Source: JBNJGB01 sp051747385
GTDB taxonomy: Bacteria; Myxococcota_A; UBA9042; PHBI01; JACKFB01
Length of the DNA: 64,000 nucleotides
NCBI GenBank assembly: GCA_051747385.1
Contig: JBNJGB010000009.1
Span: 62,001 to 126,000 of the forward strand
Reading direction: 5' to 3'
In this document: positions 63,636 through 64,000 of the stretch, piece after piece
How the letters are laid out: every line of letters starts with the position of its first letter
Position numbering within the stretch: the first letter of the stretch is position 1
The notes under the pieces: model-generated
The model's input: the letters and a program-made list of their open reading frames with translations, nothing else
Database searches by the model: none
What the model was told of the DNA's origin: nothing
Translations under genes and position numbers: made by a program

Positions 63636-64000
63636 TGGGCGCGCGCTATGCGACGTGGATCGACGGCGAGGAGGCCATCGTGGAGCTCCTCGAGGCCGCG
63701 GAGGGCCGGGTGGTCGCCCGCATCGAGCCCGAGGAGGGCGCGCCGCGGGAGGTGACCCTGGACCGGATCCGGGGGGCGTCCGGCGACTTCCACGTGCTCC
63801 AGCCGGACGGCCGGGCCGCGAGCGGCTACGTCCTGAAGGCGAAGGGCGGCGAGCGCACGGTGGTGGTCGACGATCACCACGTGCAGGTGGTCGCGGTCTC
63901 GGAGCGGGACGCCTGGCTCGGCGCCGGGGGCGCGGCCCACGGGGAGGGCGAGGTCACGGTCTCGATGCCCGGCCTGGTCGTGAAGGTCCTGGTGGTCGAG
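63635..64000 (+). CDS. Biotin carboxyl carrier protein (start only; runs off the window)
   Basis: 122 codons are present, starting at an ATG that overlaps the preceding stop (TGATG) with GGGGGAGAT upstream. The N-terminal 90 residues (MGARYATWIDGEEAIVELLE and following) are a small strand-rich region seen in carriers of acyl-CoA carboxylases. The last visible residues VTVSMPGLVVKVLVVE begin the biotinyl domain (the MPGLV of APMPG). The biotinylated Lys in MKM would lie about 35 residues beyond the window. It pairs with the biotin carboxylase just upstream. Confidence 0.88.
   Translation, partial: MGARYATWIDGEEAIVELLEAAEGRVVARIEPEEGAPREVTLDRIRGASGDFHVLQPDGRAASGYVLKAKGGERTVVVDDHHVQVVAVSERDAWLGAGGAAHGEGEVTVSMPGLVVKVLVVE

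Overview
The window is GC-rich chromosomal DNA, roughly 70 percent GC by eye. It most resembles a Myxococcota or other former deltaproteobacterial genome. Pointers are the cysteine-rich lipoproteins with MopE-like Asp/Cys motifs and long Asp/Pro or Gly linkers, ASH-repeat lipoproteins, thrombospondin type-3 repeats, a multihaem cytochrome, acyl-CoA metabolism genes and a tilS-ftsH-folP-glmM block. The taxon is inferred from gene style only. I call 42 protein genes (two run off the ends) and one tRNA-Pro. There are no rRNA genes, CRISPR arrays or complete insertion sequences.

Layout. 1-3806: 5'-intact, 3'-truncated gene for a fused aldehyde dehydrogenase / class III aminotransferase / GNAT protein. 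4155-6392: B12-dependent acyl-CoA mutase large subunit with isobutyryl-CoA-mutase-type residues, tRNA-Pro(TGG) and a small lipoprotein. 6756-10376: TldD/PmbA protease pair and divergent rdgB. 10431-15740: two large cysteine-rich lipoproteins. 15932-25400: housekeeping run on the minus strand (a secreted protease-fold protein, tilS, ftsH, folP, glmM, then pdxJ and nnr). 25764-29599: ASH/VWA lipoprotein and a membrane helical-repeat protein. 29614-33229: two-subunit acyl-CoA carboxylase. 33429-39514: secreted protein, dapD, a triple DsbA-domain protein, a lipoprotein and an OmpA/TSP3 protein. 39915-43123: small acidic protein, rpsA and a ClpP homologue. 43183-51200: two acyl-CoA ligases around a TPR-like protein, a zinc-ribbon rhomboid and a penicillin-binding transpeptidase. 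51236-57217: a polyprenol-phosphate mannose synthase-like enzyme, a HEAT lipoprotein and two GT-C membrane glycosyltransferases, one STT3-like. 57561-61574: outer-membrane beta-barrel, 13-haem cytochrome c and TSP3 lipoprotein. 62091-64000: biotin carboxylase subunit and the start of a separate biotin carrier.

Functional themes. Acyl-CoA and branched-chain or propionate metabolism recurs (mutase, two biotin carboxylases, a carboxyltransferase, two acyl-CoA ligases). The envelope is heavily represented, with many predicted lipoproteins. The barrel/cytochrome pair suggests electron transfer across the outer membrane. The polyprenol-phosphate glycosyltransferase, STT3-like and ArnT-like genes suggest protein or lipid glycosylation.

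Dispersed repeats. Three copies of a 147-165 bp element have inverted ends and 8-bp flanking duplications (3889-4047, 25456-25620, 57264-57410). All three lie between divergently transcribed genes, and they behave like a MITE family. Other families (34221-34430 with 47640-47848; 18426-18500 with 34455-34528; 61753-61915 with a relative at 53377-53452) sit in convergent or 3' intergenic regions.
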